From positions 1 to 64,000 of the forward strand of contig NZ_JAWLHG010000016.1 in assembly GCF_041690465.1 (NCBI RefSeq): DNA of 64,000 nt, in the 5' to 3' direction. The position numbers and the translations under genes are program-made. Below, one piece after another: positions 45,339 through 54,050 of the stretch. Source of the DNA: Falsiroseomonas sp041690465 (GTDB lineage Bacteria > Pseudomonadota > Alphaproteobacteria > Acetobacterales > Acetobacteraceae). Below the pieces are notes generated by a model. The model had not been told where the DNA came from and did no database searches. It worked only from the letters and a program-made list of their open reading frames with translations. Numbering within the stretch: the first letter of the stretch is position 1; every line of letters starts with the position of its first letter.

Positions 45339-46097
45339 ATGCGGCTCGACGGGGCATCGGCAATCGTCACCGGCGGCGGCTCGGGGCTGGGCGCGGCCAC
45401 GGCCGAGGCGCTGGCGCAGGCGGGTGCGAAGGTGGTGGTGCTCGACCTCGACCAGGCGAAGGCCGAGGCGGTGGCAAGCCGCATAGGCGGCACCGCCGTC
45501 GCCGGCGATGCGGCGGAGGAGGCGCCGCTTGTTCGCGCCGTCGACGCCGCGGGGGCGCTGGCGCCGCTGCGGATCGCGGTGGCCTGCGCCGGCATCGCCC
45601 CGGCCGCGCGGATCGTCGGCCGCAACGGGCCGCATGACCTCGCCCTGTTCGAGCGCGTGCTGCGCGTCAACCTGCTCGGCACCTGCAACCTGTTGCGCCT
45701 GGCCGCTGCGCGCATGACCACGAACGCCCCGCAGGAGAGCGGCGAGCGCGGGCTGGTGGTCTGCACCGCCTCCATCGCGGCGTATGAGGGGCAGATCGGC
45801 CAGGCGGCCTATGCCGCCTCCAAGGGCGGCGTGGTGGCGCTGACCTTGCCGGCGGCGCGCGAACTTGCGCGCTTCGGCGTGCGCGTCGTCACCATCGCGC
45901 CGGGCCTGTTCCACACGCCGATGATGGACGGCTTCCCGGCGGAGGTGCGCGAGGCGCTCGGGCGCCAGCCCCTCTTTCCGCAGCGCCTTGGCCGGCCGCA
46001 GGAATTCGCCGCCATGGTGCTGGCGATCGCCGCGACCCAGCTACTGAACGGCGAGACCATAAGGCTGGACGGGGCCTTGCGCCTGCCGCCGGCCTGA
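45339..46097 (+). CDS. SDR-family oxidoreductase (3-hydroxyacyl-CoA dehydrogenase type II-like)
   Basis: A 252-residue short-chain dehydrogenase. The cofactor loop is IVTGGGSGLGAATAEALAQA with D41-region VVVLDLD favouring NAD; CAGI is present; the catalytic tetrad is visible as N in LRVNLLGTCNLL, S in VCTASIAAYEG, and YAASKGG. The C terminus FPQRLGRPQEFAAMVLAI and LNGETIRLDGALRLPP matches the type II 3-hydroxyacyl-CoA dehydrogenases (HSD17B10-like) of fatty-acid or isoleucine degradation. A terminator-like hairpin follows 43 bases after the stop. Confidence 0.93.
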   Translation: MRLDGASAIVTGGGSGLGAATAEALAQAGAKVVVLDLDQAKAEAVASRIGGTAVAGDAAEEAPLVRAVDAAGALAPLRIAVACAGIAPAARIVGRNGPHDLALFERVLRVNLLGTCNLLRLAAARMTTNAPQESGERGLVVCTASIAAYEGQIGQAAYAASKGGVVALTLPAARELARFGVRVVTIAPGLFHTPMMDGFPAEVREALGRQPLFPQRLGRPQEFAAMVLAIAATQLLNGETIRLDGALRLPPA

Positions 46098-46139
46098 GGG
46101 CAGCCGGACAGAAATTGCGCATGCCGGCGGCATTTCTGG

Positions 46140-46158
46140 ATGCCGCGTGCGGCATTTA
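46140..46158 (+). terminator. Terminator-like hairpin after the SDR gene
   Basis: ATGCCGC (46140-46146) and GCGGCAT (46149-46155) form a perfect 7-base inverted repeat with TTTAA following. It is the best placed signal to end the SDR transcript before the 46324 gene. Confidence 0.45.
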
Positions 46159-46323
46159 ACGGGCCCGAAACAATTTCGTCATCGGGGCTTCGCTCATTGC
46201 GTGGGAATCCCGCCCACGGATGGGTTAACGAATCGTCTGCACCCGCCGGCGCCGGCAAGCGCTGGTCGGGACGTGGTTTCGCGTCGTTCGCCGGTCCGCA
46301 ACGCAAGCCGGCAGGAACACGCG

Positions 46324-49300
46324 ATGTCGCTCTCGACCACCCCCACGAACGCCCACTACTTCCAGCCGATCGCCGCGCTTTCGCTGAGCGGCGCGGAGAT
46401 CGCCGCGTTCGACCCGGGCACCGACCGGCTCTTCGTCACCTTCAGTGGCGGCCTGCAGGTGGTGGACCTGAGCAACCCGTCGGCACCGGCGCTGATCACC
46501 ACGCTCGACCTGACGGCGGCGCCCTATGGCTTCGCGACCACCGATGTGACCTCGGTGGCGGTGAAGAACGGCATTGTCGCGGTGGCGCTGCCGAACGCCG
46601 ACAAGGCATCCGACGGCCAGGTGGTGTTCCTCGACGCGGCGACCAATGCGTTGCTCGGCGCGGTGACGGTCGGCGTCCTGCCGGACAGCCTGACCTTCAC
46701 CCCCGACGGCACCAAGGTGCTGACGGCGAACGAGGGCGAATACCTCGATGACGGCACGCCTGGCGGCAAGGGCTCGGTCTCGATCATCGACATCTCTGGC
46801 GGCGTTGGCGCGGCGACCGTGCAGACCGCCGGCTTCACCGCCTTCGACGGCCAGGAGGACGCGCTGCGCGCCGCCGGCGTGCGGATCTTCGCTGGCAATT
46901 CCGTCTCCGACGACGTCGAGCCCGAATACGTCGCCGTGTCGCCCGATGGCACCAAGGCGATGGTGACGCTGCAGGAGGCGAATGCGGTCGGCCTGCTCGA
47001 CATCGCGACCGCGACCTTCACCGCCATCGTCCCGCTCGGCACCCAGGATTTCAGCGCGCTGCTGGCCGACTTCAGCGATCGCGACAGCGCCAGTGGCGGC
47101 GCCGCGATCAACCTCGCCACCGGCAACCCGGTGTCCGGGCTGTACATGCCGGATGCGATCGCCGCCTATGAGGCGGGCGGCCAGACCTATTACGTGATGG
47201 CGAACGAGGGCGATGACCGCGACGATTTCCTGAACCCGGACGAGACCATCCGGGTCGGCAGCGGTTCATACGACCTCGATGACGCCATCTTCCCGGACGA
47301 GGCGGTTCTGAAGACCAATGCGGAACTCGGCCGCCTGACCGTCTCCAATGCGCCGGGCCTGCGCGGCGACACCGACGGCGACGGGGACGTGGACCAGATC
47401 CTCGCCTATGGCGGCCGTTCCTTCACCATCCGCGACGCCGCGGGCGACATGGTGTTCGACAGCGGCGACTTCATGGAGCGCATCATCTCCAGCCAGTTCC
47501 CCGCACTGTTCGACGACGGCCGCAGCGACAACAAGGCAGGCGAGCCGGAGGGCGTGACCGTCGGCGAGATCGACGGCCGCATCTACGCCTTCGTCGGCCT
47601 CGAGCGTGCAGCTACGACCCTGGTGTTCGACGTCACCGACCCGCTGACCGTGACCTACACCGGCGTGGCGCAGAACCCCGGCGATCGCAACCCCGAAGGC
47701 ACGCTGTTCATCTCCGCCGCCGACAGCCCGACCGGCCAGGCGCTCTACGTCTCCGCCAACGAGAGCAGCAACAACATCTCGGTCTTCGAGGCCTCTCCCA
47801 GCTTCACGCTGCAGCTGCTGCACTTCGCCGATGGCGAGGCCGGGCTGCTGGCCAGCCAGACCGCGCCCAACCTCGCCGCCCTGGTGGACGCCTTCGAGGA
47901 CGACTTCGCCAATACGCTGATCCTGGCCGGCGGCGACAACTTCCTGCCGGGCCCCTTCCTGGCGGCCGGCACCGACAGCTCGGTTGCTGCACAACACAAC
48001 AAGGGCAACAACCCCGGCGCCGCGGACATCGAGATCCACAACCGCATCGGCGTCGAGGCTTCGACGATCGGCAACCACGAGTTCGACCTCGGGACCAACG
48101 CCTTCTCCGACATCATCAACGACGCTGCCTTCCCCTATCTCTCCGCCAACCTCGACTTCTCGGCCGACGGCGCCATCAGCGGCCGCTATCAGGAGACGGT
48201 CGGCCTCGGCGGGCTCGAGGATGCCGCGGGATTGGCGCGCAAGATCGTGCCCTCCGCGGTGCTCAACAAGGGCGGCCAGCTCATCGGCCTGGTCGGCGCG
48301 ACGACGCAGATCGTCGAGACGATCTCCTCCACCGGCGGCGTCGAGGTGAAGGGCTTCGCGGGCGACGGGAGCGAGGACAACGACATGGCGCTGCTCGCCT
48401 CGCAGCTGCAGATCGTGATCGACGATCTGCGCGACCAGGGCGTGAACAAGATCATCCTGATGGCGCATCTCCAGCAGATCGCCTTCGAGGTCGCGCTGGC
48501 GCCGCTGCTGGAGGGCGTGGACATCATCCTCGCCGCCGGCTCCAACACGCGGCTCGGCGACGCGAACGACGTGCCGGTGGCCTTCCCGGGCCATGGGGCG
48601 GATTTCGCCGACAGCTACCCGCTGCTCGCCACCGGCGCCGATGGCGGCACCACGCTGATCGTCAACACCGACAACGAGTTCACCTATCTCGGCCGCCTCG
48701 TCGTGGAGTTCGACGGCGAGGGCAACATCATCCCCGGCTCGCTCGACGAGGACGTCAACGGCGCCTATGCGGCGACCGCCGCGAACGTCGCCGCGGCCTG
48801 GGGCGTGGACGAGGCCGACCTCGCCACCACCGCCTTCGCGGAAGGCACCAAGGGCGAGCAGGTGGCCGACATCACCGAGGCCGTGCAGGCGGTGATCGAT
48901 GCGAAGGACGGCGAGGTCTGGGGCTACACCAACGTCTACCTCGAAGGTGAGCGCAACCAGGTCCGCAACCAGGAGACCAACCTCGGCAACATCACCGCCG
49001 ACGCCAACCTGCTCGCCGCGCAGGAGGCGCTCGGGGATGGCGTGCTGGTGGGCTCGCTGAAGAATGGCGGCGGCATCCGGGCGCAGATCGGCGCAGTGGA
49101 CGTAGTCACCGGTGACAAGGAGCCGCCGCTGGCCAACCCCGGCGCCGGCAAGCCGGCAGGCGGCGTCTCGACCCTCGACATCGAGAACTCGCTGCGCTTC
49201 AACAACCTGCTGATGGTATTCGACACCGATGCGGCGGGGATCAAGGCGATCCTCGAGCATGGCGTCGCCTCGCTCGGCGGCCAGGGCCGCTTCCCGCAGA

Positions 49301-50643
49301 TCGGCGGGCTCAGCTTCTCCTACGACCCTGACAACGCGGCCGGCTCGCGGGTTCTGAACGTCGCGGTGATCGACGAGGCCGGGCGGATCCTCGCCCGGAT
49401 CGTCGAGAACGGCGCGGTCAGCCCCGAGGCGCCGGCCACGATCAGCATGGTCACGCTGAGCTTCCTCGCCAATGGCGGCGACGGCTACCCGATCAAGGCG
49501 AACGGCTCGAACTTCCGCTTCCTGCTCGATGACGGCACGCTCAGCGCACCGCTGGACGAAGCCTTGAGCTTCACCGATGCGGCCAACATCCCGGCCAATG
49601 CAGTCGGCGAGCAGCAGGCGATGAAGGACTTCATGGCCGCCAACCACGCGACGCCGGCCGAGGCCTACAGCGAGCCGGAAACGCCGGCCTCGGGCGACAC
49701 GCGCATCCAGGAACTCAACGTCCGGGCCGATGCCGTGCTCGACGGCTACACGCTGACCGGCACGGTGCAGGCCGACAGCATCGAAGGCACGCTTGGCGAC
49801 GACAGCATCTTCGGCTTCGTCCGCGATGACGTCCTCACGGGTCTGGCCGGTGCGGACACGCTGGACGGCGGCGCAGGACGGGATGAGCTGGACGGAGGCG
49901 GCGGCAACGACATGCTGGCCGGCGGCGTCGGCGCCGACACGCTGGATGGCGGCAGCGGCGACGACACGATGGAAGGCGGGCTGGGCGGCGATGCCTATCT
50001 CGTCGACTCCGCCGGCGACCTGGTGGTCGAGCTTGGCCGGGGCGGCCAGGACACGGTGTTCAGCAGCCTGGCGAGCTACACCCTGCCCGATCTGGTCGAA
50101 CAGCTCGTCCTCCAGGACGACGCCCTCGCGGGGACCGGCAACGGCAGGGCCAATCTCCTGGTCGGCAACACACTCGACAACACGCTCGAGGGTGGCCTCG
50201 GCGCCGATACGCTTACCGGCGGCGAGGGCGACGACCTGCTGAGCGGCGGCATCGGCTTCGACCGGCTCGAGGGCGGGACGGGCGACGACACGCTGGTGGG
50301 CGGCCGCCAGGCCGACACGCTCAGCGGCGGCGAGGGCAACGACGTGTTCCGCTTGGAGCAGGAGCGCGACAGCGGCGCGACCGGCACCGATCTCATCGAC
50401 GGCTTCGTCCGCGGCGAGGACCGGATCGAGCTGGCCTTCGACGCGAACCGCCTGCTGCCGGGCATCCAGGACTTCGCCTTCACCACCCTGCCCTTCATCC
50501 CCTTCTCCCCCGGCCTGCTGCGGGTGGAGCTGGTGGCGCCGGACACCGTGATGGTGCTGGGCAATACCGACGCGGATGAGGATGCCGAGTTCGCGCTCAT
50601 GGTCCGCGGCGTCACCACGCTGGACGCATCGGACTTCATCTGA
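46324..50643 (+). CDS. Secreted choice-of-anchor I / 5'-nucleotidase protein with RTX repeats
   Basis: A 1439-residue protein from ATG 46324 with AGGA eight bases upstream. Residues ~15-490 form a beta-propeller-like choice-of-anchor I region (YFQPIAALSLSGAEIAAFDP, FTPDGTKVLTANEGEYLDDG, YYVMANEGDDRDDF). Residues ~495-1120 are a 5'-nucleotidase pair: metallophosphoesterase motifs GGDNFLPGPFLAAG, GNHEFDLGTNAFSD, ILMAHLQQIAFE and ILAAGSNTRLGD, then the C-terminal nucleotidase domain with GSLKNGGGIRAQIG and FLANGGDGYPIKANG. RTX calcium-binding repeats follow (~1154-1342), and the protein ends in TTLDASDFI, like type I secretion signals. No N-terminal signal peptide is seen, as expected for type I export. 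It probably hydrolyses extracellular nucleotides or phosphoesters. No hlyBD-type genes lie nearby. Confidence 0.92.
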   Translation: MSLSTTPTNAHYFQPIAALSLSGAEIAAFDPGTDRLFVTFSGGLQVVDLSNPSAPALITTLDLTAAPYGFATTDVTSVAVKNGIVAVALPNADKASDGQVVFLDAATNALLGAVTVGVLPDSLTFTPDGTKVLTANEGEYLDDGTPGGKGSVSIIDISGGVGAATVQTAGFTAFDGQEDALRAAGVRIFAGNSVSDDVEPEYVAVSPDGTKAMVTLQEANAVGLLDIATATFTAIVPLGTQDFSALLADFSDRDSASGGAAINLATGNPVSGLYMPDAIAAYEAGGQTYYVMANEGDDRDDFLNPDETIRVGSGSYDLDDAIFPDEAVLKTNAELGRLTVSNAPGLRGDTDGDGDVDQILAYGGRSFTIRDAAGDMVFDSGDFMERIISSQFPALFDDGRSDNKAGEPEGVTVGEIDGRIYAFVGLERAATTLVFDVTDPLTVTYTGVAQNPGDRNPEGTLFISAADSPTGQALYVSANESSNNISVFEASPSFTLQLLHFADGEAGLLASQTAPNLAALVDAFEDDFANTLILAGGDNFLPGPFLAAGTDSSVAAQHNKGNNPGAADIEIHNRIGVEASTIGNHEFDLGTNAFSDIINDAAFPYLSANLDFSADGAISGRYQETVGLGGLEDAAGLARKIVPSAVLNKGGQLIGLVGATTQIVETISSTGGVEVKGFAGDGSEDNDMALLASQLQIVIDDLRDQGVNKIILMAHLQQIAFEVALAPLLEGVDIILAAGSNTRLGDANDVPVAFPGHGADFADSYPLLATGADGGTTLIVNTDNEFTYLGRLVVEFDGEGNIIPGSLDEDVNGAYAATAANVAAAWGVDEADLATTAFAEGTKGEQVADITEAVQAVIDAKDGEVWGYTNVYLEGERNQVRNQETNLGNITADANLLAAQEALGDGVLVGSLKNGGGIRAQIGAVDVVTGDKEPPLANPGAGKPAGGVSTLDIENSLRFNNLLMVFDTDAAGIKAILEHGVASLGGQGRFPQIGGLSFSYDPDNAAGSRVLNVAVIDEAGRILARIVENGAVSPEAPATISMVTLSFLANGGDGYPIKANGSNFRFLLDDGTLSAPLDEALSFTDAANIPANAVGEQQAMKDFMAANHATPAEAYSEPETPASGDTRIQELNVRADAVLDGYTLTGTVQADSIEGTLGDDSIFGFVRDDVLTGLAGADTLDGGAGRDELDGGGGNDMLAGGVGADTLDGGSGDDTMEGGLGGDAYLVDSAGDLVVELGRGGQDTVFSSLASYTLPDLVEQLVLQDDALAGTGNGRANLLVGNTLDNTLEGGLGADTLTGGEGDDLLSGGIGFDRLEGGTGDDTLVGGRQADTLSGGEGNDVFRLEQERDSGATGTDLIDGFVRGEDRIELAFDANRLLPGIQDFAFTTLPFIPFSPGLLRVELVAPDTVMVLGNTDADEDAEFALMVRGVTTLDASDFI
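49786..50349 (+). repeat. RTX (GGxGxDxL) nonapeptide repeat region
   Basis: Within the 46324 gene, two blocks of tandem glycine/aspartate nonapeptides are visible, for example GGAGRDELDGGGGNDML, GGVGADTLDGGSGDDTM and GGEGDDLLSGGIGFDRL. They are separated by a ~70-residue block (SSLASYTLPDLVEQLVLQ) of the kind common in RTX adhesins. Such repeats bind calcium after secretion and fold the protein outside the cell. Confidence 0.9.
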
Positions 50644-50649
50644 TGCGAC

Positions 50650-50679
50650 GCGGCGGGCGGGGCGGACCCCGCCCGCCGC
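50650..50679 (+). terminator. Strong 13-bp hairpin after the RTX gene
   Basis: Arms 50650-50662 (GCGGCGGGCGGGG) and 50667-50679 (CCCCGCCCGCCGC) are perfectly complementary with a CGGA loop. It starts six bases after the RTX-gene stop. There is no T tract, but the stem is very stable and separates the RTX gene from the TRAP operon. Confidence 0.6.
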
Positions 50680-50775
50680 ACCTGTCCGCTTGCGCCGCTT
50701 CGCCGCTTGCGACAAGAACGTTGCAGGCATCGCCGGGCTGGACCGGCGGGCTGGCGGAACGAGAGGGGAAGGCGG

Positions 50776-51867
50776 ATGAGGCGTCGTGGATTCGTGTCGG
50801 GGGCGGCCGCGGGTGGCCTCGCCTCCGCCGCGCTGGCAGCGCCGGCGCTTGCGCAGGGGCGGATCGAGTGGCGGATGGTCACGCTCTGGCCGCGCAACCT
50901 GCCGGGCCCGGGTGTCGCCGCGCAGAAGGTGGCGGACCGGATCGGCGCGGTGACGGCGGGGCGCATCACTGTCCGGGTATACGCCGCCGGCGAGGTGGTG
51001 CCCGCCCCCGGCGCCTTCGACGCGGTGGCGGCCGGCACCGCCGACCTCTACCACGGCGTCCCCTCCTTCTGGATCTCCAAGACGCCGGCGATCGGCTTCT
51101 TCGGCAGCTTTCCCTTCGGCATGACCGTCTATGAGCGGCAGGCCTGGATGATGCATGGCGGTGGCCAGGCGCTGTACGACGAGGCCTATGCGAAGTTCGG
51201 CGTGAAGCCCTTCAACACCGGCGACAGCGGGCCGCAGTGGTTCGGCTGGTTCCGTCGCGAGATCAACTCCGTCGAGGATTTCCGCGGCCTGCGGTTCCGC
51301 ACCGCCGGCCTGGGCGGCGAGATGTTCCGCCGCGCCGGCGCCTCGGTGGTCGCCCTTCCCGCCGGGCAGATCTTCGCCGCGCTGCAATCCGGCACCATCG
51401 ACGCCGCCGAGTTCCTCGGTCCCTTCAGCGACGCGCCGCTCGGCCTGCATCAGGTGACCAAGAACTACTACTACCCTGGCGTGCAGGAGCCATCTTCGGC
51501 CGAGGAGATCGGCATCAACATGGGGCGCTGGAACGCGCTGCCGGACGACCTGAAGAACGCGGTGCGCTTCGCCTGCCAGTCGGTGGCCGAGGAGATCACC
51601 ACCGAATACGACGCGATGCACCCGCGCGCGCTGGCGGAACTCGTCGCCCGGCACGGCGTCACGCCGAAGGAGGTGCCGCGCGACGTGCTGATCGCGCTCG
51701 GCAACTCGGCGGGCGAGATCCTGGCGGAGTTCCGCGCGCATCAGGATCCGCTGGTGAAGCGCGTGGCCGACAGCTACGCGGAGTTCCGCAACCGCAGCCA
51801 GGCCTACATGCTGCAGACCTATGCGGGCATCTTCTCCGCACGCGCGCTGCCGATCCGCTGGGGCTGA
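50776..51867 (+). CDS. dctP: TRAP transporter substrate-binding protein (DctP type)
   Basis: A 363-residue protein from ATG 50776 with a purine-rich ribosome-binding site (GAGAGGGGAAGG). It has a twin-arginine-like signal MRRRGFVSGAAAGGLASAAL ending ALAQG. The mature part has DctP features: WRMVTLWPRNLPGPGVAAQK, VYAAGEVVPAPGAFDAV, the conserved arginine in FRGLRFRTAGLGGEMFRRAG, and ALQSGTIDAAEFLGPF. This subtype often binds 2-oxoacids or related carboxylates, but the ligand is not certain. First gene of a three-gene TRAP operon. Confidence 0.93.
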   Translation: MRRRGFVSGAAAGGLASAALAAPALAQGRIEWRMVTLWPRNLPGPGVAAQKVADRIGAVTAGRITVRVYAAGEVVPAPGAFDAVAAGTADLYHGVPSFWISKTPAIGFFGSFPFGMTVYERQAWMMHGGGQALYDEAYAKFGVKPFNTGDSGPQWFGWFRREINSVEDFRGLRFRTAGLGGEMFRRAGASVVALPAGQIFAALQSGTIDAAEFLGPFSDAPLGLHQVTKNYYYPGVQEPSSAEEIGINMGRWNALPDDLKNAVRFACQSVAEEITTEYDAMHPRALAELVARHGVTPKEVPRDVLIALGNSAGEILAEFRAHQDPLVKRVADSYAEFRNRSQAYMLQTYAGIFSARALPIRWG

Positions 51868-51870
51868 GCG

Positions 51871-52419
51871 CTGCACGCCCTGCTACGCCTGGCAGAAGCG
51901 CATGACGCCGCGAGCCGTTGGCTGGCGCGCGGCGTCATGTGGCTGGCGCTCGCCACCGTGCTGGTGCAGTTCGCGGTGGTGGTGCTGCGCTACGCCTTCG
52001 CCTCCTCCTTCGTCATGATGCAGGAGAGCGTGATCTACCTGCACGCCACGCTGTTCATGCTGGCCATCGGCTATACCTACCTGGTGGATCAGCATGTACG
52101 GGTGGACGTGCTCTATGCCGGCTGGTCGATGCGCCGGCGGGCGCTGGTGGACCTGATCTCCATCCTGGTCGCGGTGTTGCCGTTCTGTGCGCTGGTCGTC
52201 TGGGCCTCCTGGGACTATGCGGCGCGCTCCTGGGCACAGGACGAAGGGCCGATGGCGGTGGGTGGCGTGCCGCTGGTGCCGGCGCTGAAGTCGCTGATCC
52301 CGGCGATGGCGATCCTGCTCGGGCTGCAGGCGGTCTCCATCGCGATACGCTGCGTCGCGGTGCTGGCCGGCGCGGCGGAGACGCATTTCCCGCACCGCGC
52401 GCATCAGGGCGGCGCATGA
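51871..52419 (+). CDS. dctQ: TRAP transporter small permease (DctQ type)
   Basis: About 182 residues if read from CTG 51871, or 160 from the first canonical start, ATG 51937. The sequence before that ATG (LHALLRLAEAHDAASRWLAR) looks like the normal DctQ N terminus, and no ATG, GTG or TTG lies between the dctP stop and 51937. Four spans are visible, the first being VMWLALATVLVQFAVVVLRY, then MMQESVIYLHATLFMLAIGY and YLVDQHVRVDVLYAGW, the family hallmark. It is the small membrane subunit of the Na+-coupled TRAP system and overlaps dctM by four bases. Confidence 0.88.
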   Translation: MHALLRLAEAHDAASRWLARGVMWLALATVLVQFAVVVLRYAFASSFVMMQESVIYLHATLFMLAIGYTYLVDQHVRVDVLYAGWSMRRRALVDLISILVAVLPFCALVVWASWDYAARSWAQDEGPMAVGGVPLVPALKSLIPAMAILLGLQAVSIAIRCVAVLAGAAETHFPHRAHQGGA

Positions 52420-53984
52420 GCACAGCGGCGATCGGGCAGGTCCTCGACCTGCTGATGTTCGGCGCGCTCTGCGTGCTGATCCTCACCGGGATTCCGGTGG
52501 TGTTCCTGCTGACCGGCTGCGCGATCGTGTTCGGCGCGCTCGGTGTCGCCTTCGGCGTCTTCGACACCTTCCTGCTGGCCGCGCTGGCGCAGCGCATCTT
52601 CGGAACGATGACGACGGAGACGCTGGTCGCCATCCCGCTCTTCGTCTTCATGGGCATCATGCTCGAACGCTCCCGCATCGCCGAGGAGCTGCTGGAAGCC
52701 ATGGGCAGGCTGTTCGGCACGGTGCGCGGCGGGCTGGCGATCAGCGTCTCCGTCGTCGGCGCGCTGCTCGCCGCCTCCACCGGGATCGTCGGCGCCACGG
52801 TGGTGACGATGGGGCTGATGGCGCTGCCGGCGATGCTGCGGCGCGGCTACGACAAGCGCTTTGCCTGCGGCACCATCTGCGCCGCCGGGACGCTCGGGCA
52901 GATCATCCCGCCCTCGACCGTCATGGTGATCCTGGGCGAGGTGATCGCCGCGGCGTACCAGCAGGCGCAGCTCGCGCAGGGGAAGTTCTCGGTGGAGACG
53001 GTCTCGGTCGGCCAGCTCTTCGCCGGCTCGATGCTCCCGGGGCTGATGCTGGTGGGCTTCTACATCCTCTACCAGCTGGTGGTCGCCTTCCTGAAGCCGG
53101 AGCTGGCGCCCGCAATCCCGCGCGAGGAAGCGGAGCGGATCGGCACCGCCGAACTGCTGCGCGCGCTGGTGCCGCCGATGGTGCTGATCGTCGCGGTGCT
53201 CGGCTCGATCCTCGGCGGCGTGGCGACGCCGACGGAAGCCGCCGCCGTTGGCGCCATCGGCGCGACGATGCTGGCGGGGCTGCGCCAGGAAGGCCGCGCC
53301 TGGCCCATCCTGCTCGGCGCGCTCTGCGCGGTGGGCCTGGTGCTGCTGGGCGTGGCCTTCGACCTGCGGCTCGGCCGCGCCGCGCCGCCGCTGGCGGATC
53401 GCATCGCGCTCGGGGCCGCGGCGGTACTTTGCGTGGGGCTGGCGGCCGGCGTTGCCGCGGCGCTGTGGCGCACCTTCCGCGGCGGCGTGCTGGCAGCGGT
53501 CTCGCATGCCACCACCACCATCACGGCGATGATCTTCGCCACCCTGATCGGGGCGACGCTGTTCAGCCTGGTGTTCCGCGGCCTGGGCGGCGAGGAGACG
53601 GTGAAGGAACTGCTCGGCGCGATACCGGGCGGGCAATGGGGCGCGCTGCTGGCGGTGATGGCGGTGATGTTCGTGATGGGCTTCTTCCTCGACTTCGTGG
53701 AAATCACCATCATCGTCGTGCCCATCGTCGGCCCGGTGCTGCTGGCGATGGGGATCGATCCGATCTGGTTCGCCGTGCTGATCGCGCTGAACCTGCAGAC
53801 CAGCTTCCTGACGCCGCCCTTCGGCTTCTCGCTGTTCTACCTCGGCGGGGTGGCGCAGAAATGGGTCGGCACCGGCGACATCTACCGCGGCGTGATCCCC
53901 TTCGTGATCCTGCAGCTGATCGCGGTCGCCACGGTGATGGCCTTCCCCGGCTTGGCGACCTGGCTGCCCGGCGTGCTGTTCTGA
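52416..53984 (+). CDS. dctM: TRAP transporter large permease (DctM type)
   Basis: A 522-residue protein with about 12-14 spans from ATG 52416 (ATGA overlap with dctQ). Family motifs: LTGIPVVFLLTGCAIVFGAL, ETLVAIPLFVFMGIMLERSR, LAASTGIVGATVVTMGLMAL, AAGTLGQIIPPSTVMVILGE (conserved PPS), GGVATPTEAAAVGAIGA, and FFLDFVEITIIVVPIVGPVL near the end. It is longer than the ~430 residues usual for DctM because of an inserted loop/span region (~290-360), as in the subgroup for larger substrates. A terminator-like hairpin follows. Confidence 0.94.
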   Translation: MSTAAIGQVLDLLMFGALCVLILTGIPVVFLLTGCAIVFGALGVAFGVFDTFLLAALAQRIFGTMTTETLVAIPLFVFMGIMLERSRIAEELLEAMGRLFGTVRGGLAISVSVVGALLAASTGIVGATVVTMGLMALPAMLRRGYDKRFACGTICAAGTLGQIIPPSTVMVILGEVIAAAYQQAQLAQGKFSVETVSVGQLFAGSMLPGLMLVGFYILYQLVVAFLKPELAPAIPREEAERIGTAELLRALVPPMVLIVAVLGSILGGVATPTEAAAVGAIGATMLAGLRQEGRAWPILLGALCAVGLVLLGVAFDLRLGRAAPPLADRIALGAAAVLCVGLAAGVAAALWRTFRGGVLAAVSHATTTITAMIFATLIGATLFSLVFRGLGGEETVKELLGAIPGGQWGALLAVMAVMFVMGFFLDFVEITIIVVPIVGPVLLAMGIDPIWFAVLIALNLQTSFLTPPFGFSLFYLGGVAQKWVGTGDIYRGVIPFVILQLIAVATVMAFPGLATWLPGVLF

Positions 53985-53990
53985 GCCCCT

Positions 53991-54015
53991 GGGGCGGCGG
54001 AACGCCAGCCGCCCC
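53991..54015 (+). terminator. Hairpin after the TRAP operon
   Basis: GGGGCGGC (53991-53998) and GCCGCCCC (54008-54015) pair perfectly around a 9-base loop, starting six bases after the dctM stop. It lies ahead of the SDR gene at 54051. Confidence 0.5.
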
Positions 54016-54050
54016 GCCGCGCTGCATGGCGACAGCACGGAGCCGCCGCC

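Noticed and set aside
48520..48560. Loss of the GHTH motif in the metallophosphoesterase part of the 46324 protein (GSNT instead)
   Set aside because: From memory the choice-of-anchor I / nucleotidase subfamily normally has this variant, so it is not a specific defect here.
47266..51876. A 1.5-kilocodon open frame antisense to the RTX and dctP genes
   Set aside because: Mirror of real coding sequence; composition rich in His/Arg/Gln as in other shadows, with no domain.
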